Source of the DNA: Saxidomus purpurata | Taxonomy: Eukaryota > Mollusca > Bivalvia > Venerida > Veneridae | Direction of reading: 5' to 3' | DNA: 64,000 bases | Assembly (NCBI GenBank): GCA_022818135.1 | Contig: JAFMSR010000009.1 | Location: 30,722,501-30,786,500, forward strand | In this document: piece by piece, positions 22,723 through 34,719 of the stretch | Position numbering within the stretch: position 1 is the stretch's first letter | How the letters are laid out: each line of letters opens with the position of its first letter | Translations under genes and position numbers: made by a program | Notes under the pieces: model-generated | What the model was told of the DNA's origin: nothing | Seen by the model: only the letters and a program-made list of their open reading frames with translations | Databases searched by the model: none

Positions 22723-24786
22723 GTGCAGTTAATTATTACGCCTGCACTTGTGTATTACTATTAATCGTTACAGAGATTATTATAATTTTTAAATCATACC
22801 CCCCATTTAGACAAAAAGGGACAATTAAAAAAGGTTTAAGAAATTTATTTAAATTTGTTGCCGTACCATTTTATAAAAAGAAAATAACTGTCGAGTAGAT
22901 GTGTCCGTCGTTTACATTTTTCATTGATCATTCTTAAATCTTTACTTTAAATATATTTGAATTATTAAAAGAATAAATATGATTAAACATCTGTAAATTG
23001 CTTTTAACAATCTCGTTAAAGTGTTTTATAAAACAAATATAAATGATAGATCAATAATTATATCAGTATATATATATCGCTTATACAGTGGCGTGTAACT
23101 CACAGTTACATGAAGTTTGGACCCCGAAAAGTCATTTTTATAAAACACCCGGACCGACTATCAAGCATATATAATACAAGTTATGAAACAACAACAACAA
23201 ACTTATCAGATTCCCCATGCTTATTGCTTGAATTTCACGATAAATCCAAACAACCTCGAATATCCACTAGTGTCTATCAATAAGGCAATGATTATGCTCT
23301 AGAATCATGCTATTTTTAGTCCACACATTCAATCAGAATTTTGTCAGAATGTCATAAAATACATGAATCTCAAATTACTTGGCCAGCAATTTAATGGTGT
23401 TAAGAGTTAACTCCCCGTGCTGGTTCCGCGCAACATATATTTACTGTATTGGGTTTTCCGGTACCAGTATGTTCAAATAAAGTGGGATTCATTATTCGTC
23501 TATTATTTTTACAGTGCCGGTAAAAGTAGAAGAAAACTTAATAAACACTGCTTGGACCAGATTTTGTACAAAATCTTCATGAAAATTTTTCAGAATATAT
23601 TTCTGTATTTTTGAAATTATAAGCTACCAAATTATGAAGCGTGCAAACACTTCTGCAATCCAATTTACATTAAACCATTCAATGTAGCGGTGCAGTAAAA
23701 CCAAGCCCACCAACATTTTCAATTATAGATATTCTTAAACTGCTATGTTGATTTTCACTTGTGTTGATGATTACATGTTACATTTTATATGTTTTAATAT
23801 GTCATTTTGGAAAAATTCAAATTTTTCACCACATTTTCTTTTGCGAGCAGCTTTAAATTTACTTAAAGGAATATCTCTTATAAGACTTGCTATCAAATTT
23901 TTTGAAGAGGTGTTTAGTCATATTTAACAATTACTATAGTGGCTGAATTCTGTGTGATAGAATGAACGCTATCAAAATATAACAACCCTTGACGATGTAG
24001 GTGTTTTAAGCACTGCGATGGAATTCAGATTATATATATAACGGACCATCTTATGGCATTATGGACAGTACCAGTGTTTAAAATATTATTAGAATTATTA
24101 TGTTGTATTATCCAATGGCCACACTGGGACAGCACGTGCCCAATGGCACAAAAGAACACGTGGGTTTGTTTGTGATACTGTTTGTGAGCAGTTGACCTAG
24201 CCATGAAAACAAAATTACCCCTTAACAATAGGCTTAGGTAGGCTTTAAATTTGTCCAAAAATCTGGAATGGTCCATTTTGAGCATGCCATCGACAAATTG
24301 CAAAGCTTTGGATGAAGTGGTTGTATAGATGTGTTGTCTGGTGTTCATCATCCATCGTCAACCGTTCATTTAAAGTTCTTCTTCTCAGAAGCTACTTGTT
24401 TTCTCTTTCAGAAAACAGGAGTGGTACTTGTCCACTACTGGCTTGGGCACATTTTACTAAAAATAGTTTCTTCTCACGATCCAATGGTTGGAATGTTACA
24501 AAAAAATGTACAACATTTGCTGTATTGCATCCTTTTATTTTCTAAGCTCCTTTAGATAAATCCATCTCATGGTGATTACTACAGTAAAGATTACACAAAG
24601 TGGTCAAAATTCACAAGACTGATCTCTTAAACCCCACAAAGGATTTAATGAAATTTGAATCAACTGTGCTGTTCCATTCCAATGTTCCAACTGCCTAGGC
24701 CAAAGGTCAAGGATACTCATATGGGGGAACAGTCACGAAACCATAACCATGCTAGAATATTCATAAATTTTAGTCAAATGTTCAAA
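22723..24786. other. Long AT-rich intron segment
   Basis: No gene is recognised. A 108-residue minus-strand frame at 24025-24351 resembles no family I know and has no codon or splice support. CAGTGGCGTGTAACTC at about 23086 resembles a hAT terminus but no partner end was found. Confidence 0.35.
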
Positions 24787-24829
24787 TGCTCTTGCTTCCA
24801 GTGCACTAACCACTGAGCTATAGAGGACT
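24787..24829 (-). other. tRNA-derived SINE head fragment
   Basis: On the minus strand, CCTCTATAGCTCAGTGGTTA followed by GTGCACTGG is the 5' half of a tRNA with a clear A box (TAGCTCAGTGG). A convincing B box is not present downstream, so this is a truncated SINE or tRNA relic and not a functional tRNA. Confidence 0.5.
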
Positions 24830-25238
24830 CACTCTATGTCATATTTATAACGTCACTAGCTGTTTAAGCCCGGCACTGTTAACACCGTACTTGATGAAAG
24901 ACTTGAGGACAGGTCCATTGTTTGCAATGGCCCTGTAATGCGGGTAAATGAAATCGGGTTATAACAGCGTGTGAATCTCTCCATAAATACACATTTTTCC
25001 TTCTATTAAAACACTGGGAAAATGGACCAAAACAACGTATTTTATGCTTTAATTAATATCCATGTCAGTTCTTTAACCACTTGCTACATTTCAAATAGCA
25101 TTGCATGAATCTATCTAATATAGAGATTAACATGCTAGTTGGGAATACCATTTATTCTGACAAGACGCATTGTAGTGGTGTATTTAAATCACGTTCAGTG
25201 ATTCTTTTGATACCTTTTATTAAAAATTGTATATTTAG

Positions 25239-25501
25239 AAAAGAAGTTCCCATCTTTGAAGTTTGAAGAAACAGAATTTCCCGTCTATCAAGAGTGTGTT
25301 TGTATTGAAATTGACAAAGGTCCGAAGGAGAAAGAAGAACTGGATACAGTAGAGAAAGTAATGAAAGCCTGGAATGCAAAAAGAGATTTGGCTGTTTCAT
25401 TACGACCTATATCCAGAATACAGAGGGGGATGACGTTACTTTTGATAGACCCAGGCATTATTCGAGGAAAATTGAATACCACTACTCTTAAAAGCTTAAA
25501 T
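25239..25501 (+). CDS. Exon of the two-domain caspase gene: uncharacterised middle region, part 1
   Basis: A 263 bp exon from TATATTTAG to CTTAAAT/GTAAGG. Its phase-1 entry accepts the single base left by the exon at 12511-13283, and it ends on a codon boundary. It encodes a mixed alpha/beta-looking, charged stretch (VCIEIDKGPKEKEELDTVEK, then SRIQRGMTLLLIDPGIIRGK). I do not recognise a domain. The strong donor GTAAGG is read through by the longer open frame, which then stops 18 bp later, so splicing is needed to continue the gene. Confidence 0.7.
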
Positions 25502-25538
25502 GTAAGGGAGTTATCATAAAAATGTGTATACAATTTTT

Positions 25539-26570
25539 AAGCAGGTTTTTTTAAAAAAACTGCTTATTAGAATGGCGATGTCGTAGGTCGGGCGGGGGGC
25601 GGTGTCAAACATTGGTTTCCGTTCAATAACTTTAGTTAGGAGTGACGAATTGCAATGAAACTTGATGTGTAAGTAGCTTGCATGGAGACACAGCTTGGGA
25701 TTGCATTTGGGGTAACTAGGGTCAAGGTCACTAACTAAAAATAGAAAAAACGGTTTCCGCTCAATTACTCCAGTTAGGAGTGACCAATTGCAATGAAACT
25801 TGGTGTGTAGGCAGCATGCATGGAGACGCAGCTTAGGTTTGCATTTGGGGTCACTAGGGTCAAGTTCAAGGTCAGTGTTATTAAAAATTGAAAAATGGTT
25901 TCCACTCAATAGCTCAAGTTAGGAGTGACCAATTACAATTAAACTTGGTCTGTAGGTAGCTTGTGTGGAGATGAAGCTTGGGATTGCATTTGGGGTCACT
26001 AAGGTCAAGGTCAAGGTCCCTATTACTAAAAATAGAAAAATGGTTTCCGCTCAATAACTCAAGTTAGGAGTGACTAATTGCAATGAAACTCGGTGTAAAG
26101 GTAGCTTGTGTAGAGAGGAAGCTTTGGATTGCATTTGGGGTCACTAGGGTCAAGGTCATGGGCACTGTTACTAAAAATAGAAAAATGGTTTCCGCTCAAT
26201 AACTTGAGTTAGGAGTGACCAATTGTAATGAAACTTGGTGTGTAGGTAGCTTGCGTGGAGAGGAAGCTTTGGGTCACTAGTGTCAAGGTCACTAGGGTCA
26301 AGGTCAAGGTCACTGTAACTAAAAATAGATTTTTTTTTTAGTTTTTAAATTGTTTTAAGCAAAAATACAATTTTGGGGGTCAATGTCACTAGGGTCAAGG
26401 TCAAGGTCACTGTTATTAAATATAGATTTTTTTTTTTTGTTTTTGAATTGTTTTAAGCAAAAAAAATTCCTTTGCAGAGTGGGGAGACAAGGTGACTGTT
26501 TTTTTTTAATTCTACTAATTTCTACAGGCGCTGTTTAAACCTGCTTTGGCGGCATTGCCGCGTCTTCTTG
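25539..26570 (+). repeat. HINE-F, complete non-autonomous Helentron-like element
   Basis: Starts 37 bp past the donor of the preceding exon, after TTTT, with AAGCAGGTTTTTTTAAA. It ends TTTAAACCTGCTTT, the hairpin GCGGCAttGCCGC and GTCTTCTTG. The centre has five to six monomers of about 145 bp with landmarks AACTTGGTGTGTAGGTAGC and GGGTCACTAGGGTCAAGGTC. The last monomers are damaged and T-rich. No coding capacity is visible. Confidence 0.8.
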
Positions 26571-26843
26571 TTTAATTTAAAGGATAAAGATCATTGTATA
26601 TTCTATACTATGACAAGACATGACATGAATAATATCTTGTTTGAATGCTCACTGTAAAAGTTATAGGACAAATAAACTTTCATAGCACAAAAACACATTA
26701 TTAATAAGAGAAGGATTTTGCAACAGATTTAAGATTCACAAATGAGTCAGTTGCTGCAGATTTGGAGTCAAAATGATCATGATCCATTCATGATCCCAGT
26801 GACTGCACTGTTTCTTAACCTACTTTTAAAGAAACTACATAAG

Positions 26844-29151
26844 CAGGGGGGTAGGTGTATAGTGAGTGCAAACTTGGTTTAAGTGAGAAAATTGAGAGCA
26901 AACTGTGTAGCAGCTGTTTGAAAAGCAACATTTAGAGTGACATAGAAACCAAGTAGTTCGCTGATGCTGTTTGGTTTTCTATACTGTTTTAGCTTTTAGC
27001 CTAACCATTTCAGCCCACAGCTACTGCTAAACCTTGTTCATTTCTTTTAGATATCTTAAACTAAGAATCTAGATATAAAATAAAATTAACAGGGAATGTC
27101 GACAACCTCAAACAAGTCGTATACTAAGTGAATCGCACGTAACAAGTTTGTCTTTAAAAAGTATAATGGTATAAAGTTTGTCTCCAAAATATGTTTAAAC
27201 TAAGATATTGGAGTATGAAAACACTCATGATCACAGTGAAATGCAAGTAAATATTTCCCATATATTTTCTCGTAAAACAATCGATCTCTGGCCTCAACAT
27301 CTATTGATTTGGGTGAAAATTTTGATAAATGGCCGGGGCACTTTCGGTTTCTATTCGTGAAGCTTCCACCTGACCAGATTCAACCTTCAATAACTTCAAA
27401 ACTGTGAAACATTGCAGTTGGAAACAAAGAACCGAGTGAAGGTTACATATAACCCTTGACTAACGGCATATTCATATAATTTCAAAGTGTAAAGAAAACG
27501 ACTTTCCCTGGTATGAATGCGCTTGACCTCTTTAAAAAAACACGTTTTTTACCATTTTTAGCTCGACTATTCGAAGAATAAGGAGGCTATTGCACTCGCC
27601 CCAGCGTCGGCGTCGGCATCGGCGTCGGCGTCTGCGTTGGTTAAAGTTTTTAATAAAGTCAAATATCTTGAATACTATCAGAGGTATTGACTTGAAACTC
27701 AAACTATATGTTAACCATCAACATCTACACCTGAGCAAACAATCCCAATAACTCTGTTTTGATTTTTGACAGATTTATGCCCCTTTTTAACTTAGAATTT
27801 TTGGTTAAAGTTTTTTATAAATTCAAATATCTTGTATATTATCAAAGGCATTGACTTGAAACTCAAAATATATCTTTACCATCAACATCTACACCTGAGC
27901 AAACAATCCCCATAACTCTGTTTTGATTTTTGACAGATTTATGCCCCTTTTTAACTTAGAATTTTTGGTTAAAGTTTTTTATAAATTCAAATATCTTGTA
28001 TATTATCAAAGGTATTGACTTGAAACTCAAAATATATGTTTACCATCAACATCTACACCTGAGCAAACAATCCCCATAACTCTGTTTTGATTTTTGACAG
28101 ATTTATGCCCCTTTTTAACTTAGAATTTTTGGTTAAAGTTTTTTATCAATTCAAATATCTTGTATATTATCAAAGGTATTGACTTGAAACTCAAAATATA
28201 TCTTTACCATCAACATCTACACATGAGGAAACAATCAGCATAACTCTGTTTTGATTTTTGACAGATTTATGCCCCTTTTTATCTTAGAATTTTTGTTAAG
28301 TTTTTTATAAATTCAAATATCTTGCATATTATCAAAGGTATTGACTTGAAACTCAAAATATATCTTTACCATCAACATCTGCACCTGAGGAAACAATCCT
28401 CATAACTCCGTTTTGATTTTTGACAGATTTATGCCCCTCTTTAACTTAGAATTTTTTGTTGAAGATTTTTTTTAATTTAAATATCTTGAATACTATCAAA
28501 GGTATTGACTTAAAACTGTGTCTACCATCAACATCATCATCTGAGCAAACAATCCCCATAACTCTGTTTTTATTTTTGACAGATTTATGCCCCTTTTTAA
28601 CTTTGATTTTTTTATGGACTTAAAATGTATGTTTACTGTCAACATCTTCCCAATGTTTTTGATTTTTGACATATTTATGCCCCTTTTAACTTAGAATTTT
28701 GTCACAGTTTTTACCAGACTAACATGGAAATACTCGAAATGGCTTTCTTTTGAAATATCATGAATAATTATGCAGCATGCAGCGGTCATGCTTTTTTAAT
28801 TCAATACATATCAATTTTGAAAAGTTACAAAGTTATTCATGATCAAATTTACAAGGTTATGTATTTCTTTGAAATTATCCCCTCCTTCTCCCTCCAGTTG
28901 GCTTACAGAATCCAGAGTAAGGCTTTGAATGTAATGTACATTTACAAAGGTCTTTGAACAAGTTTCATATCTTTGACCTTTATTCTTATAGACAATTACA
29001 CAATACTCCTGTTCTTAGGCAAAAAACCCATTTTACCAACAACCTTTTGAATAGTCGAGCGTGCTGTCATGTGACAGCTCTTGTCTAAAGTTTGCTCTCA
29101 ATTTTCTCACTTAAACCAAATTTGCACTCACTATACACCTTAAACCCTCTG
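26844..29151. mobile_element. Inverted-repeat DNA element with ATAAG duplication, host of HINE-E
   Basis: The left end, CAGGGGGGTAGGTGTATAGT followed by GAGTGCAAACTTGGTTTAAG, reappears inverted at 29091-29151. The arms match over about 50 bp (GTGAGAAAATTGAGAGCAAA). ATAAG flanks both sides (26839-26843 and 29152-29156). Without the HINE-E inside (27560-29083), the element would be about 785 bp and non-coding. It shares CAGRGGGT ends and a 5 bp duplication with the MITE at 18034. Confidence 0.85.
27560..29083 (+). repeat. HINE-E, complete non-autonomous Helentron-like element
   Basis: Starts after TTTTT with AGCTCGACTATTCGAAGAA and a GGCGTC microsatellite, and ends TTTTGAATAGTCGAGCG, the perfect hairpin GCTGTCAtgTGACAGC and TCTTG. 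Seven or so monomers of about 163 bp carry ATTTATGCCCCTTTTTAAC and TATTGACTTGAAACTCAA. The 5' 12 bp are repeated inverted just before the hairpin. It inserted into the element at 26844-29151. Confidence 0.85.
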
Positions 29152-29228
29152 ATAAGGTTCTATAAAAAAGCAGTCGGCCTGATTTCTTCTGAAATGGAAA
29201 AAATTCTGAGATTTAATCTTTTTTCCAG

Positions 29229-29366
29229 AAATGTGGTGAAACGTTTTCAATACCATTTGCTGATTTAGGAAAATTAAAAATGGAAATAGGAAGAAAAGAA
29301 GAAGGTGCACTGGAAACATTTAGAGGTTGCCTTTCAGATGTGATGGATGCCTGCAAATTAGGAACG
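29229..29366 (+). CDS. Exon of the two-domain caspase gene: uncharacterised middle region, part 2
   Basis: A 138 bp exon from TTTTTCCAG to GGAACG/GTAAGT, exactly 46 codons, phase 0 at both ends, matching the phase-0 end of the exon before it. It encodes FSIPFADLGKLKMEIGRKEE and ALETFRGCLSDVMDACKLG. Loss or gain of this exon would not alter the frame. No domain is recognised. Confidence 0.7.
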
Positions 29367-29390
29367 GTAAGTGGTGTAGTACCATATCTA

Positions 29391-30296
29391 CTGTAAATTG
29401 CTTTAAATTCACGATGGTTTAATTTTCGCTAATATTCGCGAATCTATGAAGACGCGAATTCAAAACCACGCGAAATATTAGCTTACCAGGTATCCGAAAT
29501 CCAGTCTTATCCGAAAACTGTTTTACGATATTTTTTCAATATCCGTTAATTGTATTTCTTACACACTTCAGTTTCATCAATCGAGTAGACCTATTTTTTA
29601 TATGAACAAAATACATACTATTGATCACCAATTTATTCGAAAATCAATTTCACAAAGTAATAAACTAGTATAGTTTGATCGACAATACATTAATATTCCG
29701 TAAGTAAACAACAGTACTAGCAGTTACAACCTTCCGTATCCTATGGTGAACGAGGTCATTTAATCATTATATCATTGCTTCTACCCAGCCACGCTTAATC
29801 ATTTCTTTATTTTTCTGAAGCTCCTACATTCTACTTGTAAGTCAGCGGGCATGCAGTGGTTTTATCATGGACATTCATCATGAACATAAACAATATGTAT
29901 ATTGTATTTATTTAGCAGTTTTCTCAGCTCACCACCCTTATGCCAAACACACACAAAGCGTGTTGCCTGAGGGGAAGATCAAGGTCGCCTTTGATTCTCT
30001 CTATATAGGGGATAATTACCCTTGTGACAAACCTGTCAATAACTAATTATGTCATTAAGAAAAATGTTGTACGTCTCAGGATAATCATCTAAATTGTCTA
30101 TATCGTTATGATTTTATTTCTGGAACAAGGATAAAGACTGATACGACGCATCCAGTATAAAGGGACAAAAATCTACCAAATTTACGAATTTTTGCCGACC
30201 ATTTTAGCTTGGCGTCGCGAATTTAAGACCTCTCGAATAAGTCAAAAACGGAAAATACGTGAAAAAAGGACCTCGCGAAATCAAAGCAATTTACAG
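29391..30296. mobile_element. MITE with TA duplication and CTGTAAATTGC ends
   Basis: CTGTAAATTGCTTTAAATTC at the left is matched inverted by GAAATCAAAGCAATTTACAG at the right. TA stands on both sides (29389-29390 and 30297-30298). Sub-terminal regions are rich in CGCGAA/TTCGCG motifs on both strands. TA duplication points to a Tc1/mariner-type or related transposase supplied in trans. No ORF is seen. It inserted 24 bp after the donor of the exon at 29229. Confidence 0.75.
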
Positions 30297-30384
30297 TATA
30301 CAAAGTGCATATTCAATGACAATCAGTCCTTTCACATATTAAGTGTTGTAATTCCTCCATCTGACGCACACTTTTAGATACTAA

Positions 30385-30480
30385 TGCACTAGCGATGACA
30401 TCAAGAGGAAGTGCAGTGACAAAGAACCTTAATTATAACTCTAGCTTGCCCTATTTTTCTCCCCTGGCAAAGGCGGCGGC
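30385..30480 (+). repeat. HINE-B 3' remnant
   Basis: The phrase GAGGAAGTGCAGTGACAAAGAACC and the following ATAACTCTAGCTTGCCCTATTT match the HINE-B monomer. The sequence then passes through CTCCCCTGGC into unrelated DNA. Too short to define ends. Confidence 0.5.
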
Positions 30481-30533
30481 ATATTGTTTGGTGTTGTCTG
30501 TGCATCTGTGGTCCAGCCTAGAGGTCACTTGTT

Positions 30534-31505
30534 AGCTCACCTGGCACAAAGTTCCAGAGTGAGCTATTGGGATCACATTCCGTCTGGCGTCCATCATACT
30601 TCCGTTAACATTTTCCTTCAAACGACATCTCCTCTGAAACCAATAGGCCAATGATGATATAACTTGGCAGGGATGTTCCTTGCATGAAGCCCTTTCATAG
30701 TTGTTCAAATAATTCCATTCCATGCAGAACTCTGGTTGCTATGGCAACAGAAAGGAAAAACTTTAAAAATCTTTTTCTCAAAAACAGGAAGACCTAGAGC
30801 TTAGATATTTGGCATGTGGCATAACCTAGTAGGCCTCTACCAAGATTTTCCAAATTATGACCCCTGGGTCAAAATTGACTCTGCCCGGGGGTCACTTGTT
30901 TTTCCATAGGCTTAAATAGGAAAAACTTTAAAAATCTTCTCTGAAACCACAAGGCCTAGAGCTTAGATATTTAGCATGTGGCATTTCCTAGTGGACCTCT
31001 ACCAAAGATTGTTCAAATTATGACTCCTGGATCCCGCGCGGGGGTCACTTGTTTTTACATAGGCTTAATGTAGGAAAGACTTTAAAAATCTTCTTCTCTG
31101 AAATCACAAGGCCTAGAGCTTAGATATTTAGCATGTGGCATTACTATAGTGGACCTCTACCAAGATTGTTCAAATGAATCCCGGGTTAAAATTGTCCCCA
31201 CCTTGCTTTTATATAGGCGTATTTAGGAAATATTTAAAAAATCTTCTTCTCTGAAATGACAAGGCCTAGAACTTAGATATTTAGCATGTGGCATAACCTG
31301 GTGACCCTCTACCAAGATTGTTCAAATCATGACCCCCCCCCCCCGTCAAAATTGACCCTGCCCGGCGGTCTCTTGATTTAACATAGGCTTATATAGAAGA
31401 AAATCATGAGCCCAAGATCAAAATTGACCCTTTCTGCTATTGATGATCTTCTATTATAGCCAGTGGTAGCCAGGTGAGTGATATAGGGCCATCTTGGCCC
31501 TCTTG
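30534..31505 (+). repeat. HINE-A, complete but diverged copy
   Basis: Begins TTAGCTCACCTGGC, has the 5' unique region and about five monomers, and ends GCCAGGTGAGTGATATAGGG with the hairpin GGGCCATCTTGGCCC and TCTTG at 31505. Landmark AAGGCCTAGAGCTTAGATAT recurs about every 155 bp. Confidence 0.85.
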
Positions 31506-31824
31506 TTTTATATTATATAGACATATATAGGGAAAACTTTAAAAATCTTCTCAAAAACCACAAGGCCTAGAGCTTATATATTTGGTGGGTAACATTGTCT
31601 AGTAGTCCTCTATTTAGTTGATAAAAGTCAGGCCCCTAGGGTCAAAAGTGACCACTCCTGCAGGGAGGAGGGGGGTCCCTTGTCTTTTTATAGAGTTATA
31701 GGAGAATCCTAGCTTCCTAGGAGTTCCTATAGCAACTACTAAGTTACCAAGCAACAACTTACTTCCTTAGCAAAAAGTGCACTGGTACTCAAGTGAGCAA
31801 TATAGGGCCATGATGGTCCTCTTG
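31506..31824 (+). repeat. HINE-A fragment with 3' end
   Basis: Follows the previous copy directly and begins inside a monomer (TAGACATATATAGGGAAAAC). It ends CAAGTGAGCAATATAGGGCC plus hairpin and CTCTTG at 31824, a second head-to-tail join like the one at 16743. Confidence 0.7.
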
Positions 31825-31831
31825 CTTAATT

Positions 31832-34480
31832 ATCTCCCCTTATGTAACATGTTTGTTTGAAGGGTAACTCGAAAAGTATATAAGGGATTGTGTTCATATT
31901 ACCTTTAGGGATAGCTAGCTTTTAGAGAGGAAGTTTTTAAGAACCTAGCAGTTGTCAATTGTTGTCTGTCATAAACAATCGCTTTAAAAGACCCAAACTT
32001 CACAGTACTTGGATGGACCTCTACCAACAATTATCTGCTGCACATATTGGCTGCCAAAGCCATTGTCGTCTGTGGTAAACAATCGCTTTAAAAGACCTCC
32101 TCCTTAACCACTGGGCTAGTTCCAACCAAATTTCACAGGTTTGTCCCTTGGATGGTCTTCTACTAAAAGCGCTTAAATGATTCCGCACTAAATACAAAAC
32201 CTTTCAAATGACAACTCCTGTTTAACCATTAGGCCAATTTTAACAAAAGTTCACAGGATTATTCCTTGAATAGTCGCGCGCCCCAGAGAAAACAAACATC
32301 TGGAATACCACTGGAACTTTATCTGGAATTCCATCTCAATTCCACTGGTATTTTTCAATGGTATTGTTTTGGTATTCCACTGGAATAGCTAATAAATTCC
32401 AGTGGAATTCCTCTGGTATTCCAGTGGAAATGTTATAAATACCATTGAAAAATACCAGTGGAATTCCACTTGAATACCAGTGGAATTCCATCTAAATACC
32501 AGTGGGATCGCCATGAATACCAGTGGAATTCCACCTGAATACCAGTGGAATTTCATCAGAATACAAGTTGAATTCCATCTAAATACCATTGGAATTCCAT
32601 CTAAATACCAGTGGAATTCCATCTGAATACCAGTGGAATTTCATCAGAATACCAGTGGAATTCCATCTGAATATCAGTAGAATTTCGCCAAAATACCAGT
32701 GGAATATCATCCAAATTCATCTGAATACCAGTGGAATTAAGTGTAACATAATATTCATTATCGTGTATTAACATAATTATATTATAGCATGCTGCTTAGT
32801 GGAAATGTGAAGTAAAAATATTAGATCTGTCAAAATTATTTATGGAGTCTTTTCTATGAACAAAAAGGGATGTTTTTCTCAAAAAAATAAAAAAATTTAA
32901 GTATGTTGTTCTAATGGACAAGTCATGTTAATGTTTTATGAAATTTAATATCATGTAAAAAAATCTAAGTAATAAATTGACTGAATTTAAAATTGTTATG
33001 TGGTCAATTTTAAGTCACCAAATTGTTTCCATACATTTATCTAAATTTCCATGTTATTCTTCTGTGATCTTTTTATTTAATGATAACATAGTACTTAATA
33101 GCTTCAGTAATTGCTACTACAGAACATATACATATATGTTATATGAATCAAATATTCAATATACCTTTGCTGCACAGCCACTGCATGCTTATCAGATCCT
33201 CAGTTAACACAAGTGATCTAAACCTTCATTTTGCATCTTAGATTAACAATTATTATATACAAATGATACACTGTCCTGTTCAGCACAATTAACGGTCACT
33301 AAATTATCCACATGTAAATATTTCTGTTTCCTGTAAATTGATACAGAGGTTCCAGGTGGTGATTTACAGAATGTGTTATCTTTGTATGCTATCTATTTTA
33401 TGATCAAGTTCCCTGAATGACCCCCCTCCCCACACCCCCGAGATTAATTACCTGGCCTCCTGATTATAAGTTTCAATTTAAGTCAGTAACAGTTAAATAA
33501 ATTTAGAATGAAACTTCTGCACACTTGAGAAAATAAACATTATTTTAAAGCTTTCCCAAATAAATGCAGCTGCATGTTTCATTAGTGTTTTGGAAATATT
33601 TTTTCTCACTGAATTCTGTCTAGTTCCAATGAAATTCAGATATTGTTTTGCATTTATTTACTGTGCAAGTGTGATTCTGTCTGTGCTCAATTAATTCAGT
33701 TTCACTTCCACTGGTATTTTTTCATATTTCAAATGGAATTCCACCTGTAGTGGTATTTATATTTCAGTTCCAGTGGAATTCCACCTGTTCTGGTATTTAT
33801 ATTTCAGTTCCAGTGGAATTCCACCTGTACTGGTATTTCAAATTCCAGTTCCAGTGGTATATTTGGTTATTCCACTGGTATTCCAGTAATATAGTAGATT
33901 CCGGTGGAATCTATGTAGTATTCCACTGGAATTCCATTGATTTTTTCATAAGGGAAATCCTCTACTAAAATTGCACAAACAGTTCCGTGCTGTTGCACAC
34001 AACGGCCAAAAGTAAATACAGAAAAAGATTTAACCGACATCTCCTCCATGATCACTAGACCAATTTCAACTTAACTTTCCACGATTGTAGCTTGAATAGT
34101 CCTCTACCAAAAGTGCTAAAACAGTTTCGCTCTGCTGCACATAATGGCCGTAGAGCTAAATAGGAAACCCTTCAAACGACATCTTCTCTTTCAACTTAAC
34201 TTCACAGGATTGTTCCTTGAATAGTCCTCTACTAAAATTGCATAACTGGTTCTGCTTGGATGCACAAAATGGACACCAGATGTGAAAAATGAAAATCCAT
34301 TTAAACAACATCTCATTTACCACGGTGCCTATTTCAACCAAACTCTACAGGGTAGTTCATCCAAAATTGCTCAAACAGTTCTGCGCCACTTCACAAAATG
34401 GGTGCTACAGCTGAAACTAAGAAAACCTTTAACGACATATATCTCCCCATATGTTATATTATGTTTGTTCGGAGGATAAA
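31832..34480 (+). repeat. Minisatellite element K, about 131 bp monomers, split by a foldback-like element
   Basis: The phrase TCCTTGAATAGTCCTCTAC recurs about 133 bp apart on the right side (34091, 34224) and is cut at 32271-32275 (TTGAATAGTC), resuming at 33959 (CCTCTACTAAAATTGC). Outer sequences carry TCTCCCCTTATGTAACATGT at the left and ATCTCCCCATATGTTATATT at the right, which are direct and not inverted. It is probably another relic of the tandem-repeat element class. Confidence 0.6.
32276..33958. mobile_element. Foldback-like element I: inverted ends made of a 22-26 bp minisatellite
   Basis: The left end (32276-32740) is an array of GAATACCAGTGGAATTCCAT variants; the right end (33710-33958) is the same motif in the opposite sense (CCAGTGGAATTCCACCTG). 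The GGAATTCC core makes each unit self-palindromic. The middle, about 32745-33700, is unique AT-rich DNA, parts of which recur in the larger element at 51172-63180. It sits inside the K minisatellite. Open frames across the arrays are by-products of the repeat. Confidence 0.75.
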
Positions 34481-34610
34481 TCGAAAACTCTTTATTGCAG
34501 AAAGTCGCAGTTGATTCATAGTGAGCGATATTATATCCTTTTGTAACTTTGAGATTTAAAAAGAAGTCTTCTGCATGTACTTCTATGCAGATACATTTTT
34601 ACCTTTTCAG

Positions 34611-34719
34611 GACATGGATTTACAGTTACACATTACGATCCCAGGGCCTGAAAGGGAGAAAGAACTGTCATTTATCTGTTTAAAACTGAATGTTTTCAAC
34701 AAAATCAACAAAAACTTAG
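34611..34719 (+). CDS. Exon of the two-domain caspase gene: uncharacterised middle region, part 3
   Basis: A 109 bp exon from CCTTTTCAG to AACTTAG/GTATGC, phase 0 in and phase 1 out. It encodes MDLQLHITIPGPEREKELSF and LKLNVFNKINKNL, with an alternating hydrophobic pattern suggesting beta strands. With the two exons before it, it forms a region of about 170 residues between the two protease domains. No family is recognised. Confidence 0.68.

Noticed and set aside
23086..23160. Possible hAT terminus CAGTGGCGTGTAACTC
   Set aside because: No inverted partner or target duplication could be found within a few kilobases.
24025..24351. 108-residue minus-strand frame
   Set aside because: No family resemblance, no splice or start context, and it sits in AT-rich intron; chance is more likely.
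25514..25909. 131-residue minus-strand frame with internal repeats
   Set aside because: It is the reverse of HINE-F monomers; the repeated peptide follows the 145 bp unit.
32389..32771. Overlapping open frames on both strands encoding WNSTG/EFHW repeats
   Set aside because: They are translations of the GGAATTCCA minisatellite of foldback element I.
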